Shown here: positions 39,108-48,008 of the stretch, piece by piece | Layout of the letters: each line of letters begins with the position of its first letter | How positions within the stretch are numbered: position 1 is the first letter of the stretch | Origin: Bacillus gaemokensis | Lineage (GTDB): Bacteria; Bacillota; Bacilli; Bacillales; Bacillaceae_G | Length of the DNA: 64,000 nt | Assembly: GCF_001590835.1 (NCBI RefSeq) | Contig: NZ_LTAQ01000009.1 | Coordinates: 21,179 to 85,178, forward strand | Direction of reading: 5' to 3' | Notes under the pieces: model-generated | Database searches by the model: none | Told to the model about the DNA's origin: nothing | Seen by the model: only the letters and a program-made list of their open reading frames with translations | Translations under genes and position numbers: made by a program

Positions 39108-40298
39108 TTATAGTGAATGAATAAGCTGAGCTAGAAACTCTTCACCTGTAATAATCGCCTTGCCACCACCACGAGCACTTTTTTGATTGCCGCCGCCTTT
39201 TCCTTCAATAACAGGGAGGACATTTTTCAAAATCGTATTCATGTTTGCTGTTACAGCATTACCACATGTAAGAACACATTGTAGTTTTTCTTCATTTTCA
39301 GTAACAAAGCATGTAATTGCGTTTTCACTTTGTTCAGTAATAATAGTGGATAGTTTTGCAATTTCCTGCATGGAACGATTGGTAAAGACTTTAGAAATGA
39401 GTGTGCCAGTATGTATTTCCTTGGATTGTTGCAACAATTCATTTGCTTCCACAAATAATAGTTTTTCATTTATAGTTTGTAATACTTTTTCGTTTTCTTT
39501 CTGAGATATAAGAAGTTGTTTTACTTTAGTTGAAATATCACTTTCCTTACTATTTAATTGTTTGGAAACGTCGTTCATAATTTGTTGATGCTGTCCCATT
39601 ACCTTGAGGGCGCGCCATCCTGCAACGAACGTTAAACGGATGCCACCTTTATTTCGATCCCATCCTATTATATGGAGGGGACCCACTTCTCCTGTATATT
39701 TTGGATGTGTTCCACCACAACCGTTATAATCGTAGTTGTCAATGATTACAACGCGAATATTTTCTGTAATTGTGGGTTCTTTTCTTAAAGGTAACTGCTT
39801 TGCTTCCTCTAAGTTCATCCATTGGATATGGATAGGGTGGTTTTCAAAGACAATCTGGTTTGCGATCTGTAGTGCCCGAGTAGCTGTTTCTATGGAAATA
39901 TCAGGTGTATCTAAATCAATTGTTACCGTTTCTTTTCCAAGATGAAAACCGATTGTTGGTATGTTAAAATGATCCCAAAATGCAGCAGAGAGAATGTGCT
40001 GAGCTGTATGCTGCTGCATATGATCAAAACGGCGCTGCCAATCAATTTGACCTGTTATTTCTTTTGTATGTAATTCTTTTGATAGGAAGTGACGAATTTC
40101 TCCATTAACTTCTTCAACGTTGATGACGTGAGCATCATTTAGTGTTCCAGTGTCATGTGGTTGCCCGCCGCCAGTTGGATAAAAAGCTGTTTCTGTTAAA
40201 GTAACATATAGTTTTCCTTCGTTATCATGGTCTTGTTTTATAACTTGAGCTGTAAAGATTTGCTGATAGACATCGGTGTAATATAATTTTTTGTTCAC
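39108..40298 (-). CDS. AlaX-like alanyl-tRNA editing protein with DHHA1 domain
   Basis: The 396-residue stand-alone relative of the alanyl-tRNA synthetase editing half has YPTGGGQPHDTG, zinc motifs HTAQHILSA and NGCGGTHPKYTGE, a coiled-coil middle, and a C-terminal DHHA1 segment (VLPVIEGKGGGNQKSARGGG). It should deacylate Ser- or Gly-tRNA(Ala) in trans. It starts at GTG 40298 with AAAGGAGT upstream; the longer frame lacks a ribosome binding site. It is monocistronic. Confidence 0.9.
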   Translation of the reverse strand: MNKKLYYTDVYQQIFTAQVIKQDHDNEGKLYVTLTETAFYPTGGGQPHDTGTLNDAHVINVEEVNGEIRHFLSKELHTKEITGQIDWQRRFDHMQQHTAQHILSAAFWDHFNIPTIGFHLGKETVTIDLDTPDISIETATRALQIANQIVFENHPIHIQWMNLEEAKQLPLRKEPTITENIRVVIIDNYDYNGCGGTHPKYTGEVGPLHIIGWDRNKGGIRLTFVAGWRALKVMGQHQQIMNDVSKQLNSKESDISTKVKQLLISQKENEKVLQTINEKLLFVEANELLQQSKEIHTGTLISKVFTNRSMQEIAKLSTIITEQSENAITCFVTENEEKLQCVLTCGNAVTANMNTILKNVLPVIEGKGGGNQKSARGGGKAIITGEEFLAQLIHSL

Positions 40299-40434
40299 TT
40301 GTATACTCCTTTCGAACTTACTAGTTTCATTGTAAAGCAATCTAAATAAGTTTCCTAATATTTCAGAAGAAAAAATCTCTTTTTTGGAATTTTCTTGCTA
40401 TAATAAGAAAAAGGAATATACGGGGGTGGATGAA

Positions 40435-40827
40435 ATGCTATATGAAAACGGCGTAGATAAACTGATTCGTCTCAATACAAATATTTCTGAACTATATCGA
40501 GAATTACATGAAATGACCCGGACTTTAACAGAATGTAACCGAGAAAGTGTGACATTCGATCGGTTATATGTGAAAGAAGTATTATGGAAAAAAGAAGATG
40601 TAGCGGCTATGTATGATCAACTGCTCGTGCAACTTTGTATTAACGAATGTTTTGACTTGAAAAGTGTTATTACTGGTGAATATAAGTATACGTATGAGGA
40701 AGTAGAAAACGCTGTTATGGAATTTAATGAAAAATATAGCGTGAATATCCTAATTAAAGAGGTTTGTAAAGAGTTACAGTTTACATATGGTATTGATATG
40801 GAGATAACTAGAACGGCTCGGGTATAA
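40435..40827 (+). CDS. Small acidic protein, function unknown
   Basis: The 130-residue soluble protein starts at ATG 40435 behind CGGGGGTGG. A TATAAT box (40399-40404) lies just upstream. It is predicted mostly helical and rich in Glu and Tyr, with no membrane segment or motif I recognise. It is monocistronic, followed by a purine-rich hairpin before the MFS gene. Confidence 0.65.
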   Translation: MLYENGVDKLIRLNTNISELYRELHEMTRTLTECNRESVTFDRLYVKEVLWKKEDVAAMYDQLLVQLCINECFDLKSVITGEYKYTYEEVENAVMEFNEKYSVNILIKEVCKELQFTYGIDMEITRTARV

Positions 40828-40911
40828 ACATATTTACTATAGAAAAAGGGAAAGGAAAGCGGCTGTATTGCTTTCTTTTTCTATGCATGAAATAGGAGAG
40901 TAGGTTTTGAG

Positions 40912-42150
40912 ATGAGAGGCAAGTTACAACACATTCATCCACTAGGGATGAGTATTATTTTAGGGACATTATTTGCTCGATTTGCAACATCAATGAGCAT
41001 TCCTTTTTTAGCAATCTATTTGACAACTGTAAAAGGTATATCAGCTGGGATGACAGGGGCTATTATTGGGACGAGCGCATTGGTTGGAGTGTTTGCTAGT
41101 TTTATTGGTGGGAATTTATCAGATCGATTTGGTCGTAAAACAATTATGATATGGTCAATTATTGTTTGGATTTTTGTATTTATCGGGTTTTCGGTTGCAG
41201 ACCATGTTATAACTTTCTTTTTATTAAACGCATTAAATGGTCTATGTCGTTCTTTTTTTGAACCGACATCGAGAGCGTTATTATCTGATTTAACAAAGCC
41301 GGAGTATCGTTTACTCGCATATAATTTACGCTATGGTGCGATAAATGTGGGTGTTGCGATTGGACCACTTGTTGGATTGCAACTTGGGAGTGCAAGGTCA
41401 ACAATGCCGTTTTTAGTAGCTGCTGGAGTGTACGGTTTATATACGGTGGTATTAGCGCTGCAATTTAAAAAGTATCAATCGAACGAAAAAACAATTGATA
41501 CAGTAGAGCCTGTGACGATGGTGAATGCGATTCGTATTTTGAGAAAAGATATTGTTTTTTTGGTTGCGCTAGTTGGAATTATCTTAAGCAATAGTGGGTT
41601 TTCGCACTTTACAACAACAGCCTCTCAATATTTTGCGAACTCGCATATATTTCAAGATGGCGTGACATTGTTCTCATATATGCTGACATTAAATGCAATT
41701 ATAGTAGTGATTATACAATATCCCATGATTAAGGTTTGCAAGAAGTATACACCACTTGCATCAATTATTACTGGCACACTATTTGTTAGTGGTGGGTTAT
41801 TAGGGTTTGGAATAGCTGAATCACTCGGAAGTATTGTTCTTTATACGATTATTTTTACAGTAGGAGAAGTATTGATGTTTTCGATGACAGATGTGTTTAT
41901 TGATGACATAGCAGTTCCACATTTAAAAGGAACGTATTTTGGGGCAATGGGATTTTCGGGAATTGGTGGAGTAATTGGGCCATGGTTTGGTGGTGTACTT
42001 TTAGATCATTATGGCTATCAAAATGGTTTTGTTGTATTTTTCATATTGGCTATTTTTTCAATAGCTGCGTTTCCGATTCTTTTAGTAACAAGAAGTTTAT
42101 TGAATAGAAGGCATATCGAAGCTTCTAAGATAGAGGTAAGTGCGAAGTAA
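40912..42150 (+). CDS. MFS-family transporter
   Basis: The 412-residue protein has 12 predicted membrane helices. The MFS loop 2-3 signature is present (GGNLSDRFGRKTIMI), and the second half has PWFGGVLLDHYGYQ. The layout suits a drug/H+ antiporter of the YttB/YqjV kind. The start ATG 40912 has AGGAGAG about 13 nt upstream. The substrate is unknown. Confidence 0.9.
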   Translation: MRGKLQHIHPLGMSIILGTLFARFATSMSIPFLAIYLTTVKGISAGMTGAIIGTSALVGVFASFIGGNLSDRFGRKTIMIWSIIVWIFVFIGFSVADHVITFFLLNALNGLCRSFFEPTSRALLSDLTKPEYRLLAYNLRYGAINVGVAIGPLVGLQLGSARSTMPFLVAAGVYGLYTVVLALQFKKYQSNEKTIDTVEPVTMVNAIRILRKDIVFLVALVGIILSNSGFSHFTTTASQYFANSHIFQDGVTLFSYMLTLNAIIVVIIQYPMIKVCKKYTPLASIITGTLFVSGGLLGFGIAESLGSIVLYTIIFTVGEVLMFSMTDVFIDDIAVPHLKGTYFGAMGFSGIGGVIGPWFGGVLLDHYGYQNGFVVFFILAIFSIAAFPILLVTRSLLNRRHIEASKIEVSAK

Positions 42151-42206
42151 TGGTGAAAGAGAATTCTTATAATGTTCCCATCTCGCTTTATATAATATAA
42201 AAATAA

Positions 42207-42246
42207 ACCGGATACAAAAAGTTGGAAAACTTTTGTATCCGGTTTT
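42207..42246. terminator. Bidirectional terminator
   Basis: AACCGGATACAAAAAGTT pairs with AACTTTTGTATCCGGTTTT between convergent genes. Confidence 0.9.
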
Positions 42247-42262
42247 GTATTTATATCAACCT

Positions 42263-42643
42263 TTAATTTGAAAAGAGAACATTTTTTTCATACTTATTTG
42301 CAGATTCGGTTTTTGAAATATGGATGGCAAGGAAGCCGTTTTCTAAGCAGGCTAACATTTTTTTGTAAATGATGCTAGTAGGTAAAGAGATGGTTCGATG
42401 TAAGGAAGAATTTTTTTGGAATATGCAAATGTTTAGGCCTGTCTCCATCTTTTTTATAAGAACATTTTGTTCGGTAACATTTGGAACATCGGTTTCTAAA
42501 ATGTATTCCTGTTCTGTTTCACAAAGATCGATGTGAATGTGACTAGGAAAACTGAAGTTGTTGTATGAATCAGAACAAAACTGATCCATCCATTCTTCAA
42601 AACCATCAACATGAAAAAGGCAATCCTTTTTTTTCTTGCCCAT
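42263..42643 (-). CDS. cotM: CotM-like alpha-crystallin-type spore coat protein
   Basis: The 126-residue protein has a degenerate Hsp20 core: HIDLCETEQEYILETDVPNV, then VLIKKMETGLNICI and ISLPTSIIYKKMLACLENGFLAIHI. It starts at ATG 42643 after GGAGGG. In B. subtilis cotM (an Hsp20-like coat protein) lies beside sspP, sspO and citB, exactly as here, which supports the name. Expression in the mother cell late in sporulation is expected. Confidence 0.72.
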   Translation of the reverse strand: MGKKKKDCLFHVDGFEEWMDQFCSDSYNNFSFPSHIHIDLCETEQEYILETDVPNVTEQNVLIKKMETGLNICIFQKNSSLHRTISLPTSIIYKKMLACLENGFLAIHISKTESANKYEKNVLFSN

Positions 42644-42788
42644 GTAAGACACCCTCCGTAAAATCTCAATTCATACTATGATATGCATGAAAAAAATAGA
42701 GGTGAGAGTAAAGGGAGAAAATAAGTTGAGAGATTTGCTATAAATATTTTATGAAAGAAGGACAATGCGCGTGCATTGTCCCTTTTTT

Positions 42789-42932
42789 TTACATATCGTG
42801 ATGCGCATGATTTTTTTGTCTAGAATGATTGCGGTTTTTTACTTTATGTGACCCGCTTAAAGGCTCAGGTTGCCCAGAAGGCTGTCCTTTTTTCGTGTTT
42901 TGGCGAATGGATTTACTATTGTTTTTTTCCAT
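42789..42932 (-). CDS. sspP: Small acid-soluble spore protein P
   Basis: The 47-residue basic protein was read from the minus strand ([16 protein letters not shown].., [19 protein letters not shown], ending HHDM). The QPEPLxGSxKVKNRNH core is that of SspP (CotL). GGGAGGTG precedes the start at 42932. Minor SASPs of this type are made in the forespore. The neighbouring cotM, sspO and aconitase genes match the B. subtilis order. Confidence 0.9.
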   Translation of the reverse strand: MEKNNSKSIRQNTKKGQPSGQPEPLSGSHKVKNRNHSRQKNHAHHDM

Positions 42933-43052
42933 GGTGTGCTGCACCTCCCTTTCATATTTAGAATGAGAGAACTTTGTAAATTTATACGAGAATGTTTTTA
43001 TGAAAAAAGGTAAAGATAAGTGAGATTAACTATAAAAGAAAGGGGAAAGCGT

Positions 43053-43316
43053 ATGCCATATCATAAGGATAAACAGCAAGCTTTTCAAGCCGCACAACAA
43101 GGAGTTGTACAAGCGGAAAATTTATACAACAATATTGTGAAAAATGACCCGAATTACGGTCATGATTTAAAGCTTTTGCGAGAGGAAGTTCAAGAGGCAT
43201 ATGAACAAATCCAAAATGCGCTTGAGGTAGCATCTGATACACAACGTCCACAACTTGAGCAGTATGAAAATAATTTACAGAACATTATGCGAGATGTCGA
43301 CCAGTTAGGAGATTAA
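43053..43316 (+). CDS. Small helical protein, function unknown
   Basis: The 87-residue, Gln/Glu-rich, wholly helical product (MPYHKDKQQAFQAAQQGV.., ENLQNIMRDVDQLGD pattern) probably forms a coiled coil. AAAGGGGAAAG lies before ATG 43053. Its stop codon lies inside a perfect 17-bp inverted repeat that separates it from the deacetylase gene, suggesting one transcript. I recognise no characterised family. Confidence 0.78.
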   Translation: MPYHKDKQQAFQAAQQGVVQAENLYNNIVKNDPNYGHDLKLLREEVQEAYEQIQNALEVASDTQRPQLEQYENNLQNIMRDVDQLGD

Positions 43317-43351
43317 ATAGATTGTTGTGAAATTCAACAATCTATTTAATC
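43311..43351. repeat. Perfect 17-bp inverted repeat between two genes
   Basis: GATTAAATAGATTGTTG (43311-43327), loop TGAAATT, then CAACAATCTATTTAATC (43335-43351). It covers the upstream stop codon and ends 2 nt before the CGGAG ribosome binding site of the deacetylase. There is no T-run, so it is not a normal terminator; it may control translation or mRNA processing. Confidence 0.8.
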
Positions 43352-43362
43352 TCGGAGCAAAT

Positions 43363-44088
43363 ATGGTAAGAAGAAAAGTCTCTGCAATAATGATTTGTTT
43401 AATATGTGTAGTACATATATTTCAAGTGGACAAAGTAGAAGCAAAAATGTTGTTGAGAAAAGAATTAGAACCTACAGGGCATGTAACGTGGGAAGTGCCG
43501 AACAATGAAAAGATTATTGCAATTACTTTTGATGATGGTCCAGATCCTACTTATACACCGCAAGTATTAAAGTTATTGCGCCAATATAAAGCTGAGGCAA
43601 CCTTTTTTATGATTGGTTTTCGGATTCAGCGAAATCCGTATTTAATTGAGCAGGTGATAAAGGAAGGTCATGAAATTGGAAATCATACGATGGATCATTT
43701 ATATGCAAACAATGCATCTGATGAAAAATTAAAAAATGATATTTTAGAGGGAAAAAAATATTTGCAAAAATGGGTAAAAGAGCCGTTACTTTTCCGTCCA
43801 CCAGGTGGTTATATCAATGACATGGTATTTACAACAGCAAAAGAAGCTGGCTATCAAATTGTATTATGGTCTTGGCATCAAGATCCGAAAGACTGGGCAA
43901 ATCCAGGTACGGAATCTATTGTGAAACATGTTGTAACAAATGCAAAAAACGGAGATATTGTATTATTGCATGATGGGGGAAGTGATCGTAGTCAAACCGT
44001 AGCTGCATTAGAAAAAATTCTGCCGGCTCTTCAAAAAGAAGGCTATCGATTTGTGAAAGTTTCTGAATTGTTACGTTATAAGCATTAA
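43363..44088 (+). CDS. Polysaccharide deacetylase (NodB domain)
   Basis: The 241-residue carbohydrate esterase family 4 protein has all five motifs: TFDDGPDPTYTP, GNHTMDH (metal His pair), RPPGGY, WHQDPKDWANPG and LLHDGG. A signal peptide or membrane anchor occupies about residues 1-27. It should de-N-acetylate peptidoglycan or another glycan at the cell surface. ATG 43363 with CGGAG upstream is preferred; GTG 43327 would lie inside the inverted repeat. Confidence 0.93.
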   Translation: MVRRKVSAIMICLICVVHIFQVDKVEAKMLLRKELEPTGHVTWEVPNNEKIIAITFDDGPDPTYTPQVLKLLRQYKAEATFFMIGFRIQRNPYLIEQVIKEGHEIGNHTMDHLYANNASDEKLKNDILEGKKYLQKWVKEPLLFRPPGGYINDMVFTTAKEAGYQIVLWSWHQDPKDWANPGTESIVKHVVTNAKNGDIVLLHDGGSDRSQTVAALEKILPALQKEGYRFVKVSELLRYKH

Positions 44089-44120
44089 AAATCCCAAAAG
44101 GTGTACCTTTTGGGATTTTT
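44086..44120. terminator. Bidirectional terminator
   Basis: AAAAATCCCAAAAGGT pairs with ACCTTTTGGGATTTTT between the deacetylase and sspO. Confidence 0.92.
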
Positions 44121-44122
44121 CA

Positions 44123-44272
44123 TTACTGATTCTTTTTTCGTTTTTTATTATTTTGACGCTGAGCAGGTGTTAGTGGCTCATTTGCAAATTCCTCATTATA
44201 ACCAGTTCCTTGTCCTTGTGCTGATGCAGCGTTCATTCCTGAAATCACATGATTCGCTTTTCGTTTACCCAT
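44123..44272 (-). CDS. sspO: Small acid-soluble spore protein O
   Basis: The 49-residue product was read from the minus strand: [20 protein letters not shown], then [19 protein letters not shown] and a lysine-rich end. This is the SspO (CotK) sequence pattern. It starts at 44272 after AGAGGTG. It is divergent from the aconitase gene, as in B. subtilis. A forespore-specific (sigma-G) promoter is expected in the 295-bp gap. Confidence 0.92.
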   Translation of the reverse strand: MGKRKANHVISGMNAASAQGQGTGYNEEFANEPLTPAQRQNNKKRKKNQ

Positions 44273-44567
44273 TTCATTTCACCTCTATAATATTTTCTTT
44301 ACAAAACAAATAATGAGTTGTTCATTACATGTATGAACAGAAAAGAAAAGCCGCAAAAAGAAAGCTTTTCTTTATGGTAATAGTATTCATAAGGAGAACG
44401 AGGACTATTCAAATTTCTAGAGATAAAGAAAACTTATGATAAACTATAAGTTTCTTATTATTTACTTATTTAGAAAGTTGTAATAAGATATTATCGTAAG
44501 GTATTGAAAAGTTTGTCTACATTTTATATTCAGACAACTCAGTCACGTTTAACAGGGGGGAAACATA

Positions 44568-47291
44568 ATGGTCAAACATAATCCATTTCAATCTCGTGAA
44601 ACATTTGAAGTAGATGGAAAAACGTATCATTATTATCAATTGAAAGCGCTTGAAAACGCAGGGGTTGGCAACGTATCGCAATTGCCGTATTCAATTAAAG
44701 TTTTGCTTGAATCTGTACTTCGTCAAGTTGACGGACGTGTAATTACAGAAGAGCATGTAACGAATTTAGCGAAATGGGGAACGAAGGATGTTCAAGATAT
44801 TGATGTTCCTTTTAAACCATCTCGTGTAATCTTACAAGACTTCACAGGTGTTCCAGCTGTTGTTGATTTGGCTTCACTTCGTAAAGCAATGGCAGATATG
44901 GGCGGGGATCCTGATAAGATTAATCCTGAAATTACTGTAGACCTTGTAATTGATCACTCTGTACAGGTTGATAGAGCGGGTACAGCAGACGCGCTTGAAT
45001 TCAACATGGACTTAGAGTTTAAACGTAATGAAGAACGTTATAAATTTTTAAGCTGGGCACAAAAATCATTCGATAACTATCGTGCAGTTCCGCCAGCAAC
45101 AGGTATTGTTCACCAAGTAAATCTTGAGTATTTAGCACCAGTCGTTCATGCGGTGAAAAATGCTGAAGGTGAATTGGTTGCATATCCAGATTCATTAGTT
45201 GGAACAGACTCTCATACAACAATGATTAATGGTATTGGTGTTCTTGGATGGGGCGTTGGTGGTATTGAAGCTGAAGCAGGGATGCTTGGACAACCTTCAT
45301 ACTTCCCAGTACCAGAAGTAATTGGTGTTAAATTAACTGGTACACTTCCAAGTGGTACAACAGCAACAGACGTTGCATTAAAAGTAACACAAGTGTTACG
45401 TCAAAAAGGTGTAGTTGGTAAATTTGTTGAATTCTTCGGTAACGGCTTGAAAAGTATGCCATTAGCTGATCGTGCAACAATTTCAAATATGGCACCAGAA
45501 TATGGTGCAACTTGTGGATTCTTCCCAATCGACGAGATTTCATTAGACTACTTACGCTTAACAGGAAGAGACGAAGAACAAATTCGTATTGTTGAAGAAT
45601 ACTGTAAAGCAAATGGTTTATTCTATACAGCAGACAGCAAAGATCCAATTTATACAGATCTTGTTGAAATTGATTTAAATACAATTGAATCTAATCTTTC
45701 AGGACCAAAACGTCCACAAGATTTAATTCCACTTTCAAATATGAAAGACGAGTTCCACAAAGCAGTTGTGGCACCAGTTGGAACGCAAGGACTTGGGTTC
45801 AACGAACAAGAATTTGATAAAGAAGTGAAAGTTGCATTAAAAGATCAAGAAGTAACGATGAAGACAGGTGCAATTGCAATTGCAGCGATTACAAGCTGTA
45901 CAAATACATCTAACCCATATGTATTAATTGGTGCGGGTTTAGTTGCGAAAAAAGCAATTGAAAAAGGACTTAAAGTACCTGGCTATGTAAAAACATCATT
46001 AGCACCAGGATCTAAAGTTGTTACAGAGTACTTAGATAAATCAGGTTTAACAACATATCTAGATCAATTAGGATTCCAAACAGTTGGTTACGGCTGCACA
46101 ACGTGTATTGGTAATTCTGGTCCATTAGCACCAGAATTAGAGGAAGCAATCGCAGCGAACGATTTATTAGTAACATCTGTTTTATCAGGTAACCGTAACT
46201 TTGAAGGGCGTATCCATCCACTTGTAAAAGCAAACTATTTAGCATCTCCACCACTTGTTGTGGCATATGCACTTGCTGGTACAGTTGATATCGATTTGAA
46301 AAATGATGCAATTGGTAAAGATGCAAACGGTAACCCAATTTACTTTAATGACATTTGGCCATCAGCGAAAGAAATCGAAGAAGTGGTGCAAAGTGTCGTA
46401 ACATCTGAGTTGTTCAAAAAAGAATATGCACAAGTATTTAACAGTAACGAACGTTGGAATGAAATCCAAACTTCAAATGAAGCGTTATATACTTGGGATA
46501 ATGACTCAACATATATTCAAAACCCACCGTTCTTTGAAGGGTTATCAAAAGAACCAGGTGAAGTGGAAACACTTTCAGGTTTACGTGTAGTTGGTAAATT
46601 TGGAGACTCTGTAACAACAGACCACATTTCACCAGCAGGTTCAATCGGTAAACATACACCAGCAGGTCGCTATTTATTAGAAAATGGCGTACAGCCAGTT
46701 GACTTTAACTCTTATGGTTCTCGTCGTGGTAACCATGAAGTTATGATGCGTGGTACATTTGCAAACATTCGTATTAAAAACCAAATTGCACCAGGAACAG
46801 AAGGCGGATATACAACTTACTGGCCAACTGGTGAAGTAACATCTATCTATGATGCTGCAATGAAATATAAAGAAGACGGCACAGGACTTCTTGTAGTTGC
46901 TGGTAAAGATTACGGTATGGGAAGCTCACGTGACTGGGCTGCGAAAGGTACAAACCTGCTAGGCATTAAAGCAGTTATCGCAGAAAGTTTCGAGCGTATT
47001 CACCGCAGTAACCTTGTATTAATGGGCGTATTACCATTGCAATTTAAAGATGGTGAAAGTGTCGAAACATTAGGTCTTGTTGGTAACGAATCATTTGAAA
47101 TTCAAATTGATAAAACAGTTAGACCTCGTGATCTTGTAAAAGTAGTTGCAATTGACCCAGAAGGAAATGAAAAACAATTTGAAGTTGTAGCGCGTTTCGA
47201 TAGTGAAGTTGAAATCGACTACTATCGTCATGGTGGTATCCTGCAAATGGTTCTTCGTGAGAAAATTGAAGAGTCTAAGGTGTCAAACTAA
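44568..47291 (+). CDS. citB: Aconitate hydratase
   Basis: This 907-residue TCA-cycle enzyme (AcnA/IRP1 type) interconverts citrate and isocitrate. The three 4Fe-4S cysteines are in [10 protein letters not shown] and [12 protein letters not shown]. The C-terminal swivel domain has [26 protein letters not shown] precedes ATG 44568. In B. subtilis yneN follows directly; here 12.7 kb of other DNA intervenes. The apo-form is an RNA-binding regulator in Bacillus. Confidence 0.98.
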   Translation: MVKHNPFQSRETFEVDGKTYHYYQLKALENAGVGNVSQLPYSIKVLLESVLRQVDGRVITEEHVTNLAKWGTKDVQDIDVPFKPSRVILQDFTGVPAVVDLASLRKAMADMGGDPDKINPEITVDLVIDHSVQVDRAGTADALEFNMDLEFKRNEERYKFLSWAQKSFDNYRAVPPATGIVHQVNLEYLAPVVHAVKNAEGELVAYPDSLVGTDSHTTMINGIGVLGWGVGGIEAEAGMLGQPSYFPVPEVIGVKLTGTLPSGTTATDVALKVTQVLRQKGVVGKFVEFFGNGLKSMPLADRATISNMAPEYGATCGFFPIDEISLDYLRLTGRDEEQIRIVEEYCKANGLFYTADSKDPIYTDLVEIDLNTIESNLSGPKRPQDLIPLSNMKDEFHKAVVAPVGTQGLGFNEQEFDKEVKVALKDQEVTMKTGAIAIAAITSCTNTSNPYVLIGAGLVAKKAIEKGLKVPGYVKTSLAPGSKVVTEYLDKSGLTTYLDQLGFQTVGYGCTTCIGNSGPLAPELEEAIAANDLLVTSVLSGNRNFEGRIHPLVKANYLASPPLVVAYALAGTVDIDLKNDAIGKDANGNPIYFNDIWPSAKEIEEVVQSVVTSELFKKEYAQVFNSNERWNEIQTSNEALYTWDNDSTYIQNPPFFEGLSKEPGEVETLSGLRVVGKFGDSVTTDHISPAGSIGKHTPAGRYLLENGVQPVDFNSYGSRRGNHEVMMRGTFANIRIKNQIAPGTEGGYTTYWPTGEVTSIYDAAMKYKEDGTGLLVVAGKDYGMGSSRDWAAKGTNLLGIKAVIAESFERIHRSNLVLMGVLPLQFKDGESVETLGLVGNESFEIQIDKTVRPRDLVKVVAIDPEGNEKQFEVVARFDSEVEIDYYRHGGILQMVLREKIEESKVSN

Positions 47292-48008
47292 GGTTATAGG
47301 TGAATCATCTTTTGAGCTATGTGTTTATAACAGTTATGAATGATAACACAACATATATGTATATGTTTGCTCTTTATTGTGGTGATATGTAAGCAATAAT
47401 AATTTAGAGTGGGAAATCAGAAAACTTCTAATTGTGATAGTTCCTATATTCCGTCAGCGCCCTTTTGATCTATACTATATATCTTTTCTGATCCACTCAT
47501 CTCATTTATGATTGGAATTTTGGGGAAATATAGTTAAACGAATTGGGTCAAAATTAAAATATTTCTATAGCAAAGATACTCAAGACATGATTGCTATATT
47601 TTATCTGTAGTACTTAAATCACTTATCTTGAAAGAGGATGTTTACTATGAAAACTGATAATGAACATTGAATTAATATTGTAAATAACTGTAGAAGATAA
47701 AAGACAGGGTGACTCCAAAAAATCCTTTTTTAACGATTTTTTAGATCACCCTTTTGTGTAATTAAACCTCGAGAAGAAAATAGGTTCCATTTGAATCAGA
47801 CTCCATTGTTTGGCCTTATCCTTAGGTTGGTTGAGAAAACTTCAAAATATATCCACTACTTATACTGGGTTAATTGTACTAATTATTTCAATATTCAACA
47901 TGAATAAATATATATAGAATCGAATTGTATAGAATTTTTTATTTATTACCATATAAAGTTTTTTTGTGATTTATTCTTAAAAACACTAAAACAAAGAGGT
48001 GAAAAATA
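47292..48008. other. 717-bp gap between aconitase and the NRPS/PKS genes
   Basis: No gene is seen. A short frame with an AAAGAGG site (ATG 47638 or 47647, ending MKTDNEH at 47670) precedes a terminator at 47706-47755. From there to 48008 the sequence is A+T-rich and must carry the promoter of the assembly-line genes. The ribosome binding site AAAGAGGTG lies just before ATG 48009. The left boundary of the presumed island falls in this gap. Confidence 0.5.
47706..47755 (+). terminator. Terminator upstream of the NRPS/PKS genes
   Basis: AGGGTGA..AAAAAATC pairs with GATTTTTT..TCACCCT, followed by TTTTG. It isolates the cluster from aconitase transcription, or terminates a short leader. Confidence 0.75.

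Noticed and set aside
44430-44560. CcpC-type ATAA-N7-TTAT site upstream of aconitase
   Set aside because: ATAA and TTAT occur, but with 4, 5 or 8 nt spacing; none fits the 7-nt spacing.
45328-45684. 118-codon minus-strand open frame inside the aconitase gene
   Set aside because: Low-complexity Leu/Tyr/Gln translation, opposite a conserved gene; a typical antisense shadow.
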